Source of the DNA: UBA6165 sp044233745
GTDB lineage: Bacteria; Bacteroidota; Bacteroidia; Flavobacteriales_D; Crocinitomicaceae
Reading direction: 5' to 3'
Assembly: GCA_044233745.1 (NCBI GenBank)
Contig: JBIIJN010000010.1
Location: forward strand, 1 to 51,217
Length of the DNA stretch: 51,217 bases
This document shows, in pieces, positions 44,770 to 51,217 of this stretch. The position numbers were made by a program, and so were the translations under genes. How positions within the stretch are numbered: position 1 is the stretch's first letter; each line of letters opens with the position of its first letter. The notes below the pieces were generated by a model. The model was not told the origin of the DNA. It ran no database searches and saw only the letters and a program-made list of their open reading frames with translations.

Positions 44770-44772
44770 GTT

Positions 44773-45252
44773 TTATTTCAATCGAATAAACTTGCCTGCA
44801 ATTCCTGAATTTTCTAGTGCTTCGGCATTGCTTTCCCCAAAGGTAATAAAAACACTTGGTGCGCCTGGAGTTCCGCATTGATGACCAGCCAAATTGTAGA
44901 ATTTGATTCTTCCTTTCACGAACAAGAGGGCATGCGCATCGTCCCAGATGTGTTTGAAGAACAGTTTGGTTTCCGTTCGGGCAAAAATCAAAGCGATACC
45001 GTTGCCGTGGTTTTTCAATTTTTCCATCCACAGTTCCATGCCTTTGCCATAGGGCGGATTCATGTACACGCGACCAAACCATTCTTTGCTAAGTCCGTCG
45101 TCGTGCACCGTGAAATTCACACGGGCATGCACAAAAGGCGGATTGGCAGGTGTGCAGGGGTCTAAATCAAAAGTGCCCAATAATTTTACCAAATCAGGTG
45201 GGGTGAGCCATTCCACGGTGGTGTTTTCTGCTCGCTCAAATCGTACGTCCAT
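44773..45252 (-). CDS. Phage-type DNA N6-adenine methyltransferase
   Basis: A 159-residue methyltransferase of the phage Dam type. WLTPPDLVKLL near the start, FDLDPCTP (28-35) for SAM binding, catalytic N65-P-P-Y68 in YMNPPYGKGMELWMEKL (cited as MNPPYGKG), and the ending with GTPGAPSVFITFGE are typical. Members methylate adenine in short sites in phage and plasmid DNA. Its stop faces the end of the small gene downstream of the nuclease cassette with a 3-base gap. GAGGAG lies 5 bases before the ATG, a rare Shine-Dalgarno sequence here. Composition is normal for the region (28 of 60 G+C in the line at 45001). Whether it protects against the cassette's nucleases is open. Confidence 0.88.
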   Translation of the reverse strand: MDVRFERAENTTVEWLTPPDLVKLLGTFDLDPCTPANPPFVHARVNFTVHDDGLSKEWFGRVYMNPPYGKGMELWMEKLKNHGNGIALIFARTETKLFFKHIWDDAHALLFVKGRIKFYNLAGHQCGTPGAPSVFITFGESNAEALENSGIAGKFIRLK

Positions 45253-45552
45253 CTAGCTCCTCAATTTGCTGCAAAGTTCAGATCAATTTTTGAATTAATC
45301 AAGCTAATTAGATCAAAATCAATTATTTACACACAATAAGTGTTGTAGATATTTCACATTTCTATAGTGTTTATAAAGTAAATAGAACATAATTTATTCA
45401 GTTCTAGATTGATGTAATTAATATTTCGACTTGAATCAGTTTTTTTGTGAAAACGATAGAAATCACCTTTTGGGCATTTAGAAAATAATCGTTCTAGAAG
45501 AATCCCAGTGGGGCACGGACTCAATTACAGAAGTGAGGTTAAGATTTTTTTT

Positions 45553-45684
45553 CTTTGGTTACCAGTTCCGAAAAGCGCTTGTCGTTTGAAAACCTCAAGT
45601 TTTCACCACTTTTTGTGAAATAGCGTTAGCGTATTCCACAAGACCATTGAAAAAAAGCCAGCAACTTGTGAACTGGTCCAAGAG
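45553..45684. repeat. Possible MITE-like element with terminal inverted repeats
   Basis: ACCAGTTC (45561-45568) and GAACTGGT (45670-45677) are inverted copies about 100 bases apart. The outer flanks CTTTGGTT and CCAAGAG continue the match with a 2-base slip. The 300 bases before it (45253-45552) are AT-rich and hold no gene that I can see. Confidence 0.4.
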
Positions 45685-45720
45685 AAAAAAAATCTCCGAA
45701 CGGCTTAATTGAGTCTTGAC

Positions 45721-45762
45721 TTTTTGTTTCTTTTGTGTCAAGACAAAAGAAAGAGACAAAAA
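45721..45762. terminator. Long inverted repeat, terminator-like
   Basis: TTTTTGTTTCTTTTGT pairs with ACAAAAGAAAGAGACAAAAA around GTCAAG, with a small bulge. GTCTTGAC just before it can also pair with GTCAAGAC. The T- and A-runs would allow termination in either direction between the methyltransferase upstream region and the next gene. Confidence 0.6.
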
Positions 45763-45831
45763 TTGTAATGATTTCTTGTAACCTCCCCCTCCTCCCTGTA
45801 GTCTAATCACCATAACTTAAAAAACAGACTT

Positions 45832-46182
45832 ATGCAAATTGAAGGAATTTTGGCCATGTTGATCCCATTTGCGGGGATAGCTTTGGCATTTGGAATTATT
45901 TATGTGAACCGCACGCAGGCCACCAAAGAGGAAAAAGAAATGCTCGACCGCGGCTTTTCGCCCGAGGACATCAAGTCGATTTATGAAGCCAAAAAAGGCG
46001 GGAAACAGAAAAAAGAGCGCGACCCCTACCTTTGGATTGGTGCTGCAGCTGGCTTGTTGATTGGTCATGCTTTGGTGTTGACCATTAAAATCGATAAAGT
46101 TTTTGCATATTTGGTGTGCGCTTTTCTCTTCGCGGGCATCGCTTTGCTGATTCAGAGAAGGGTAGAAGGGAAAACGGAGTAA
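45832..46182 (+). CDS. Small inner-membrane protein (DUF6249-like)
   Basis: A 116-residue protein with three predicted membrane helices: about 7-25 (MLIPFAGIALAFGIIYV), 67-85 and 91-108. Between the first two lies a charged cytoplasmic segment (TKEEKEMLDRGFSPEDIKSIYEAKK). The layout is that of the small DUF6249-type proteins often found near ECF sigma factor genes in Bacteroidota, and a sigma factor gene lies 600 bases downstream past a repeat array. Function is unknown, possibly sensing or regulation at the membrane. The family name is from memory. Confidence 0.65.
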   Translation: MQIEGILAMLIPFAGIALAFGIIYVNRTQATKEEKEMLDRGFSPEDIKSIYEAKKGGKQKKERDPYLWIGAAAGLLIGHALVLTIKIDKVFAYLVCAFLFAGIALLIQRRVEGKTE

Positions 46183-46191
46183 TGGGTGTTG

Positions 46192-46719
46192 AACCACATA
46201 GGGTCATAGGCTTACATAGTTATGAGATGGACACAGGTGTCAAGACGCGTTAATGCAACCCTATGTAAGCGCCTCGCGCCTATGTACCTATGTGGTTAAA
46301 GAGTACCCCCGTATAGCGAGGACAAGCAAGTTGTGGTAAAAAAGAGATTTGCTTAGCCGATTCAGATCAGGATTTAAGTGAACATGGAGTTGAGTGGTTT
46401 TTTGAACCACATAGGGTCATAGGCTTACATAGTTATGAGATGGACACAGGTGTCAAGACGCGTTAATGCAACCCTATGTAAGCGCCTCGCGCCTATGTAC
46501 CTATGTGGTTAAAGAAGACAAGTTGTGGAAAAAAAGAGTTTTGCTTTGTTGATTCACAGAAGTGTGGTTGCAAATATGGAGTAGTGGATTTGAACCACAT
46601 AGGGTCATAGGGTTACATAGCAATTAGATTTATATAGGCTCAAGACGCATCACGTTAGTCTATAAGATGCATTTAAGCAGCCCTATGTAAGCGCCTCGCG
46701 CCTATGTACCTATGTGGTT
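46192..46719. repeat. Three copies of a 106-127 base palindromic element
   Basis: Copies at 46192-46297 and 46405-46510 look identical; the third, 46593-46719, is longer inside. Each begins AACCACATAGG and ends CCTATGTGGTT. Inner parts pair as well (ATAGG with CCTAT, TTACATAG with CTATGTAA), giving a long hairpin. The linkers also share AAGTTGTGG and AAAAAAG. The ends match the hairpins at 37.6-37.9 kb. The 601-base gap holds no gene. Confidence 0.9.
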
Positions 46720-46770
46720 AAAGAAGCCAAGTTGTGGTAAAAAAGTAATAAATCTGTGTTTATGATTCAA

Positions 46771-46778
46771 TATATTTG
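46771..46778 (+). promoter_or_regulatory. TAnnTTTG element overlapping the sigma factor start region
   Basis: TAtaTTTG ends 5 bases before the TTG start of the sigma factor gene. Transcription from it would begin at or next to the start codon. No TTG lies at the expected -33 position. Confidence 0.45.
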
Positions 46779-46783
46779 ATGCC

Positions 46784-47335
46784 TTGAACGAACAAGAACT
46801 CATAGCGAAAGTCCTGGCGGGCAACAGTCATGCATTTGCCGTTTTGGTGAATCAGCACAAAAACATGGTGTATTCTCTGGCCCTGCAAATGTGCAAAGAC
46901 CCCATGCTGGCCGAGGAATTGGCGCAAGATGTGTTCGTGAAAGTGTACGAAAAACTGAGCGAGTTCAAAGGACAAAGCAAACTCAGTTCGTGGATGTATC
47001 GCATCACCATCAATTGGTGCTACACCAAGCTCAGAACCAAACGCAACTACGAAGAAGTCAGTTTTGAAGACAACCACTTGACCACCGATGATGACCTGAA
47101 TGGCTTGCAACAACTCGAACACAACGAGCGCGTGGAAAGTATTCGCCAAGCCCTCAACGAACTCGAATCCATGGATGCCATTGTGCTTACCTTGTTTCAC
47201 TTCGAAGAACAGAGCATTGAGGAAATAGTGGACGTTACGGGTTTCTCTAAAGCCAACGTGAAAGTGAAACTGCACCGCGCCAGAAAAAAACTCCGCGAGA
47301 TTATTGAAACTAAGTATAAAACGGTATTGTCATGA
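46784..47335 (+). CDS. ECF-type RNA polymerase sigma factor, TTG start
   Basis: A 183-residue sigma-70 family protein of the extracytoplasmic function group. Region 2 is visible as AEELAQDVFVKVYEKL and FKGQSKLSSWMYRITIN (cited as SSWMYRI); region 4 as MDAIVLTLFHFEEQSIEEIVDVTGFSKANVKVKLHRARKKLR (cited as SIEEIVDVTG and LHRARKKL). No ATG exists between the upstream in-frame stop (46763) and residue 1, so TTG at 46784 is the only reasonable start. The 3' end overlaps a small membrane protein gene by 4 bases, the usual place for an anti-sigma factor. Confidence 0.93.
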   Translation: MNEQELIAKVLAGNSHAFAVLVNQHKNMVYSLALQMCKDPMLAEELAQDVFVKVYEKLSEFKGQSKLSSWMYRITINWCYTKLRTKRNYEEVSFEDNHLTTDDDLNGLQQLEHNERVESIRQALNELESMDAIVLTLFHFEEQSIEEIVDVTGFSKANVKVKLHRARKKLREIIETKYKTVLS

Positions 47336-47721
47336 ACAACGACATAAAAAACAGCTTCAAAGAGAGCTTTCTCCACGAACCCAGCGGGGAATTCACGAAC
47401 ATCGTAGAGCAAAAAATCGCAGGCCTGCAATCGGCGCCAAAATTCGAGAAATCGAGTAATTGGATGCTCTATATCGTGCTGTTTTTCATGCTGGGATTAC
47501 CCTTGATAGTGGTGCTTTTTGCTGTAGTATCACAAATTCAATTTCCTGATTTCGCTCTTTTTTCAGATGCGCCGATGAACGTGTCTTGGCTCAATAATGC
47601 CACCCAATTATTCACCGATTTCTTGCCCTATTTGATTTATTTGCTTGTTTTCACCTCGGTTTATTTCATTGGGCGTTTGCTGCAAAATCGGTCCTTGGGC
47701 TTTTCTGTCTCAGGGCATTAG
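47332..47721 (+). CDS. Small membrane protein, possible anti-sigma factor
   Basis: A 129-residue protein: a cytoplasmic N-terminus of about 45 residues (NSFKESFLHEPSGEFTNIVEQKI, cited as HEPSGEFTNIVEQ), a membrane helix (46-68), a short outer loop, and a second helix (95-115). It overlaps the sigma factor gene by 4 bases (ATGA). The position and topology suit an anti-sigma factor that holds the sigma factor at the membrane, but no zinc-binding anti-sigma motif is present, so this is inference from context. Confidence 0.65.
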   Translation: MNNDIKNSFKESFLHEPSGEFTNIVEQKIAGLQSAPKFEKSSNWMLYIVLFFMLGLPLIVVLFAVVSQIQFPDFALFSDAPMNVSWLNNATQLFTDFLPYLIYLLVFTSVYFIGRLLQNRSLGFSVSGH

Positions 47722-47795
47722 AATCAAATGAATTCGACAGAATGCGGTTCGCTTTTCAAATTTTATTTACCTTCACGCCAGCTTAAATTTGATTC

Positions 47796-48302
47796 ATGAA
47801 ACGCCTCATTTTCTTGTTTTTTATGGCTTTTTTGGCCGCGCCAACCAGTGCACAAGACGGTGATGATGTAACCATTCCAGAAAATTATTTGCTCAAAAAA
47901 GCAGAACACTACAAGGAATATGAACCCACGGTGGTGAATTGCGCCAAGTGGATAATAAATAATAAGATTGACCACATGCCCAATAGACGGGTTAAAGCCT
48001 ATACTTTTATATGGGATTGGATCGAAGGTCACCCAGAAATTACGTGGAATATCAACAAAAATCTGGTTTCCACGTCCGCAAACAATGCCGATTTGTTTTT
48101 CGTTTTTATGTGTGGTTTTGTGTTGGATGCCATCGAAAATGAAGATAAAACTGATTTTACATCGCAAATGGCTGGCGTTGTGGCCATGTTGAATTGCTAC
48201 AACGACAACCGCACCAAATTTTCGAAAGACAAACTTTGCGAGAAGTTATTGAAAATGAAATCCAAAAACACCTTGAACGACCATGTCAAAAAGAACGCTT
48301 AG
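47796..48302 (+). CDS. Secreted protein of unknown function
   Basis: A 168-residue protein with a clear signal peptide (MKRLIFLFFMAFLAAPTSAQ). The mature part is alpha-helical in appearance, with WIINNKIDHMPNRR, FIWDWIEGHPEITW and three cysteines, and no motif that I recognise. It follows the sigma factor pair after 74 bases, and its end overlaps the GH20 gene start by 20 bases. Similar small exported proteins near ECF sigma genes occur in Bacteroidota, but I cannot assign a role. Confidence 0.7.
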   Translation: MKRLIFLFFMAFLAAPTSAQDGDDVTIPENYLLKKAEHYKEYEPTVVNCAKWIINNKIDHMPNRRVKAYTFIWDWIEGHPEITWNINKNLVSTSANNADLFFVFMCGFVLDAIENEDKTDFTSQMAGVVAMLNCYNDNRTKFSKDKLCEKLLKMKSKNTLNDHVKKNA

Positions 48303-50550
48303 TTTTATTTTAACGACTTTTTTAACGGTTTGGCCCTTGTTTTCAGGGGCTTTTTCTGTTGTGCCTCTGCCGCAGAAATACGTTTTTGGAAAACAAAACA
48401 TTTCTGTGAGGCCGCCAATAATCATCAACGTAAATCATGCTGATTTAGATTTTGAGGCGAAATACTTGGCGGATAGAATTAAAGGTAAAATAGCTGCTCA
48501 TCGAAATCCTTTGCCCGGTTTAACAAATGTCTTTTTAAGCATTGGACGTATAAAAAGTAAACATCCTGAGGCTTATGAAATTCGCATGAAGAATAACCGC
48601 ATTGATGTTGTTGCCAACACCAAGACAGGTGTTTTTCGCGCTGTGAATACCCTTTGGCAGTTGGTTTTACTGGGTCGAGAAACTGAGCAGCAGGTCATTG
48701 CAAGTGTAAATATTCAAGACCAACCCAAATTCGAATGGCGCGGCATGCACTTGGATGTTTGTCGCCATTTTTTCCCAGTCAAATTCATCAAGAAATACAT
48801 CGATTTGTTGGCGCTTTATAAAATGAATGTCTTTCATTGGCACCTCACCGAAGACCAAGCATGGCGCATCGAAATCAAGAAATACCCCAAACTGACCGAG
48901 ATTGGTGCTTGGCGCAAGGGCACTATGGTGGGACCTTACGACGAACAAAAATTCGACACCATCAGATATGGCGGATTCTACACGCAAGAGCAAATCAAAG
49001 AAATTGTGCAATACGCTGCCGATCGACACATAACGGTGGTTCCAGAAATCGAAATGCCCGGTCATGCCTTGGCTGCTTTGGCTGCGCATCCTGAATTTTC
49101 GTGTACCGGCGGACCTTTTGAAGTGGCACGTGGATGGGGTGTTTTTGATGATGTGTTTTGCGCCAACGACAAAACATTCCAGTTTTTGGAAGATGTATTG
49201 ACCGAAGTAATCGCCCTTTTCCCTTCAACTTACATCCACATTGGCGGCGATGAATGTCCAAAAGTGCGTTGGAAAAGCTGTGCGAAATGCCAAAATACCA
49301 TGAAACAAAATGGCTTGAAAGACGAGCACGAATTGCAGAGTTATTTCGTTCAAAGAATAGAAAAATTCCTCAGCAGCAAAGGCAGAAAGCTCATCGGTTG
49401 GGATGAAATTTTGGAAGGCGGTTTGGCTCCAGGTGCTGCCGTGATGAGTTGGCGGGGAACACAAGGCGGAATAGAAGCAGCTCGTATGAAACATCACGTG
49501 GTGATGACGCCCGGTTCGCATTGCTATTTTGATCATTATCAAGGCAATCCGAAATATGAACCGCTCGCTTTTGGAGGCTACACAACGCTGGAAAAAGTCT
49601 ATGGATTTAACCCGATTCCCGCCGAATTGAACAAAAAAGAAGCCCAGTACATTCTCGGGGCGCAAGGCAATGTTTGGACGGAATATATGGACTCTGAAAA
49701 GCAAGTCGAATACATGGTTTTGCCCCGTTTGTTGGCCTTGTCTGAAGTGCTTTGGGGCACATCAAATCCTGTGATGTATGATCGCTTTTTGCAACGCGTT
49801 GAACAGCACATGAAGCACATTTTTGGCACTTTGGGCTACAATTTCAGCAAATCGATTTATGCCGTTGAGTTGAAAGTGGAAATGGAAAATGGCAAATTGT
49901 TTGTGCGACTGATTTCGCCAACCATCAAAAACATCTATTATGAGTGGGGTAAACCTTGGAAAAGAGATGCCAATAAATATGAGTCGAGAATTCATGTTAA
50001 AGAATCCATGACTTTACACTACGGACATTTTTACGATGATAAACTTTTGGACGCCATGTCCTTCGAACAGCGTTTTGTGGTGAATAAAGCAACAGCCAAA
50101 CCAATCGAGTTGTTGCATCAGCCGCATCAGAATTATGCTTCAGGTGGCGCCAATACCTTGATAGACGGCATTCAAAGCGACGGTCGTCATTTTGGCAATG
50201 GTTGGTTGGGATTTAGTGGCACCGACCTTGTAGCTACCATTGATTTGATGGAAGAAGGCCCCTTGAATACACTAGGCATCAATGTTTTAGAGCGCAAGGG
50301 CAGTTGGATTTTTTATCCCAGTGAAGTTATCTTTGAGGGTTCGCTGGATGGTAAAAACTATGTTAAGATGGCTTCAGCAGATTTGGAAATAATCAAAAAA
50401 TTGAAAGGCAAATTGATGCTGCCAGTGATTGCCTCACGCATCGTACGCTATGTGCGCGTTACAGCCACAAATGCAGGTGTTATACCCGATGGTCTACCCG
50501 GCGCAGGAAATAAAGCTTGGTTGTTTGTGGAAGAAATTGTGGTGGAGTGA
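48283..50550 (+). CDS. GH20 beta-N-acetylhexosaminidase with C-terminal discoidin-like domain
   Basis: Removes terminal GlcNAc or GalNAc from glycans, chitin oligomers or wall fragments. 755 residues: signal peptide about 1-23 (ending SGAFS), GH20b domain (about 25-145), GH20 barrel (about 147-500) starting FEWRGMHLDVCRHFF, with H-I-G-G-D323-E324-C-P as the catalytic aspartate-glutamate pair and GWDEILEGGL downstream. A linker sandwich follows, then an F5/8 type C-like domain (about 620-755). No type IX tail is seen, so periplasmic or outer-membrane location is likely. The start overlaps the upstream secreted protein gene by 20 bases. Confidence 0.94.
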   Translation: MSKRTLSFILTTFLTVWPLFSGAFSVVPLPQKYVFGKQNISVRPPIIINVNHADLDFEAKYLADRIKGKIAAHRNPLPGLTNVFLSIGRIKSKHPEAYEIRMKNNRIDVVANTKTGVFRAVNTLWQLVLLGRETEQQVIASVNIQDQPKFEWRGMHLDVCRHFFPVKFIKKYIDLLALYKMNVFHWHLTEDQAWRIEIKKYPKLTEIGAWRKGTMVGPYDEQKFDTIRYGGFYTQEQIKEIVQYAADRHITVVPEIEMPGHALAALAAHPEFSCTGGPFEVARGWGVFDDVFCANDKTFQFLEDVLTEVIALFPSTYIHIGGDECPKVRWKSCAKCQNTMKQNGLKDEHELQSYFVQRIEKFLSSKGRKLIGWDEILEGGLAPGAAVMSWRGTQGGIEAARMKHHVVMTPGSHCYFDHYQGNPKYEPLAFGGYTTLEKVYGFNPIPAELNKKEAQYILGAQGNVWTEYMDSEKQVEYMVLPRLLALSEVLWGTSNPVMYDRFLQRVEQHMKHIFGTLGYNFSKSIYAVELKVEMENGKLFVRLISPTIKNIYYEWGKPWKRDANKYESRIHVKESMTLHYGHFYDDKLLDAMSFEQRFVVNKATAKPIELLHQPHQNYASGGANTLIDGIQSDGRHFGNGWLGFSGTDLVATIDLMEEGPLNTLGINVLERKGSWIFYPSEVIFEGSLDGKNYVKMASADLEIIKKLKGKLMLPVIASRIVRYVRVTATNAGVIPDGLPGAGNKAWLFVEEIVVE

Positions 50551-50552
50551 TT

Positions 50553-50600
50553 TTTGGCTTCTGGCTGCTAGTTGCTAGCAGCTGGCCTCTGGCTTCTTGC
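50553..50600. repeat. CTGGCT-rich slippage-prone repeat
   Basis: Several GGCTTCTGGCTGCTAG-like words follow directly after the GH20 stop. An inverted partner lies at 36846-36890 and a weaker relative at 51155-51178. Two further palindromes, ACTTTGTCAAAGT (about 50609) and CAACTTTGACAAAGTTG (about 50690), lie downstream. Confidence 0.6.
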
Positions 50601-50730
50601 GAGCGATACTTTGTCAAAGTTTCGCGAGGAAGCCAACAAGATTATCATGATTTTTTTTGGTTTGATGTTTCCAATAAATCAACCGCTAACAACTTTGACA
50701 AAGTTGAAGCACGATTTTAAACTCGATCTT

Positions 50731-50780
50731 CCCTTGCATTTCTGCTTTAGGTTCGATATGTTTGAAGTATTAACTAGCAG
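50731..50780 (+). promoter_or_regulatory. Upstream copy of a duplicated promoter segment
   Basis: TTG at 50734-50736, 20 bases, TAtgTTTG at 50757-50764. The segment repeats at 51110-51159 without indels, 379 bases further on. No gene follows this copy on the plus strand. Confidence 0.6.
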
Positions 50781-50821
50781 TTAGTAGCTATTTGGCTATC
50801 TTTTCTTCCATTTTTTTGGAC

Positions 50822-51034
50822 TTAGGCTGGAATGAAAATATCCTTTTCAGCTTCCTCCCAGCTGCGAAGTCTAATTTCGCCCATTTCAATAGCTTCCATT
50901 CTTCGATTAACCTCCAATTGTTGATCCATCGGAATATCATTTTCATTGGAGATAGAAACATAATCCAATCCGCGAATGAAATCCAAAAAGATTTTGAACT
51001 TACTTTCAGGTATATTTAGTGTAATCTGCCTAAT
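50822..51034 (-). CDS. Antitoxin-like small protein without a standard start codon
   Basis: An open frame of 70 codons on the minus strand. Reading from 51034, ATT (in place of ATG), then RQITLNIPESKFKIFLDF, RGLDYVSISNENDIP, and a C-terminal RSWEEAEKDIF. The N-terminal ITLNIPxSKxxxFLxxI and the end SWEEAEKDIF are the pattern of small antitoxins of type II addiction modules in Bacteroidota. The upstream in-frame stop is at 51041-51043, so ATT at 51032-51034 is the only start that keeps the conserved N-terminus. Downstream, where a toxin would start, only seven codons (MEEKIAK) remain at 50811 before a stop. It is either a decayed module or a case of rare ATT initiation. Confidence 0.5.
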   Translation of the reverse strand: MRQITLNIPESKFKIFLDFIRGLDYVSISNENDIPMDQQLEVNRRMEAIEMGEIRLRSWEEAEKDIFIPA

Positions 51035-51112
51035 GAATAATCATTTGACACAAAATTAGTGATCTATTCTTAAGATTGCTTTCGTAATATTCTCATCGAA
51101 TAATTCCTCCCC

Positions 51113-51143
51113 TTGCATTTCCTACCAAGATTATATATGTTTG
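51113..51143 (+). promoter_or_regulatory. Promoter for the Tat-exported protein
   Basis: TTG at 51113-51115, 20 bases, TAtgTTTG at 51136-51143. This is a full match to the Bacteroidota form; the start codon is 45 bases downstream. It is the downstream copy of the duplicated segment (51110-51159). Confidence 0.7.
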
Positions 51144-51188
51144 CAGTATTAACCAGCATCCAGCAACCAGTAGCCAACCGCCAAAAAA

Positions 51189-51217
51189 ATGAAATCAAGA
51201 AGAAATTTTCTCAAAGC
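51189..51217 (+). CDS. Start of a Tat-exported protein (partial)
   Basis: Only nine full codons are present: MKSRRNFLK. The twin-arginine motif S-R-R-N-F-L-K is a full match to the Tat consensus, so the protein is very likely exported folded, usually with a cofactor. In Bacteroidota this exact beginning is frequent on sugar-oxidoreductase (Gfo/Idh/MocA) and related secreted enzymes, but nothing in the window shows which. A matching promoter lies upstream. Confidence 0.7.

Noticed and set aside
41610..45252. Prophage or integrative element
   Set aside because: No integrase, structural, lysis or tRNA-att features; only a phage-type methyltransferase.
45595..45813. Minus-strand coding frame in the 45.3-45.8 kb gap
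   Set aside because: It runs across the long inverted repeat and low-complexity sequence and has no protein-like features.
50517..50784. Small plus-strand frames after the GH20 gene
   Set aside because: They translate repeat sequence and palindromes, and overlap promoter-like segments; no protein-like composition.

Overview
The window looks like a chromosomal segment of a member of the Bacteroidota, most likely of the Flavobacteriia. The evidence is a secreted protein with a type IX secretion C-terminal domain, promoters of the Bacteroidota form (TTG, about 19 bases, TAnnTTTG), almost no Shine-Dalgarno sequences, a long MraY with an extra loop, and a division and cell wall (dcw) cluster ending ftsQ-ftsA-ftsZ-yqeY. 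I cannot name a genus. No rRNA, tRNA, CRISPR array, integrase or complete insertion sequence was seen.

Bases 1-9266 form a carbohydrate block: the end of a GH16 beta-glucanase, a clan GH-A glycosidase, a BadF-type sugar kinase, a modular secreted glycan-binding protein, and a complete Entner-Doudoroff set (zwf, pgl, edd, eda). Secreted enzymes probably cut a beta-glucan such as laminarin, and the released glucose can be burned through 6-phosphogluconate. Bases 9371-11797 hold four related small secreted proteins or lipoproteins interrupted by tadA. Bases 11827-17774 are on the minus strand: an epimerase-like protein, a tiny secreted peptide, a polyprenyl synthetase, rfbA and an RND/MMPL exporter. 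Bases 17922-21114 (plus strand) look like surface polysaccharide genes: a polytopic membrane protein, a GT2 glycosyltransferase and UDP-GlcNAc 2-epimerase.

Bases 21375-36838 are a tightly packed dcw operon (mraZ, rsmH, ftsL-like, ftsI, murE, mraY, murD, ftsW, murG, murC, ftsQ, ftsA, ftsZ), preceded by MraZ-type operator boxes and followed by a yqeY-like gene.

Bases 37500-46780 are accessory in character and bracketed by two arrays of related palindromic CATAGG-type repeats. Between them lie a CIA30-like protein, a VWA/AAA+ ATPase/small-protein operon and the most interesting part of the window. This is a compact AT-rich three-gene cassette (41800-44569): an HNH endonuclease, a fusion of a phosphorothioation-associated-type methyltransferase with a HIT domain, and a PLD-family nuclease with a DpnI-like winged-helix tail. 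A phage-type adenine methyltransferase converges on it. I propose the cassette as a candidate undescribed defence or DNA-end-processing system.

Bases 45832-50550 hold a small membrane protein, an ECF sigma factor with a membrane partner, a secreted protein of unknown role and a GH20 beta-N-acetylhexosaminidase. The last 650 bases hold repeats, a duplicated promoter segment, an antitoxin-like reading frame without a normal start codon, and the first codons of a Tat-exported protein.
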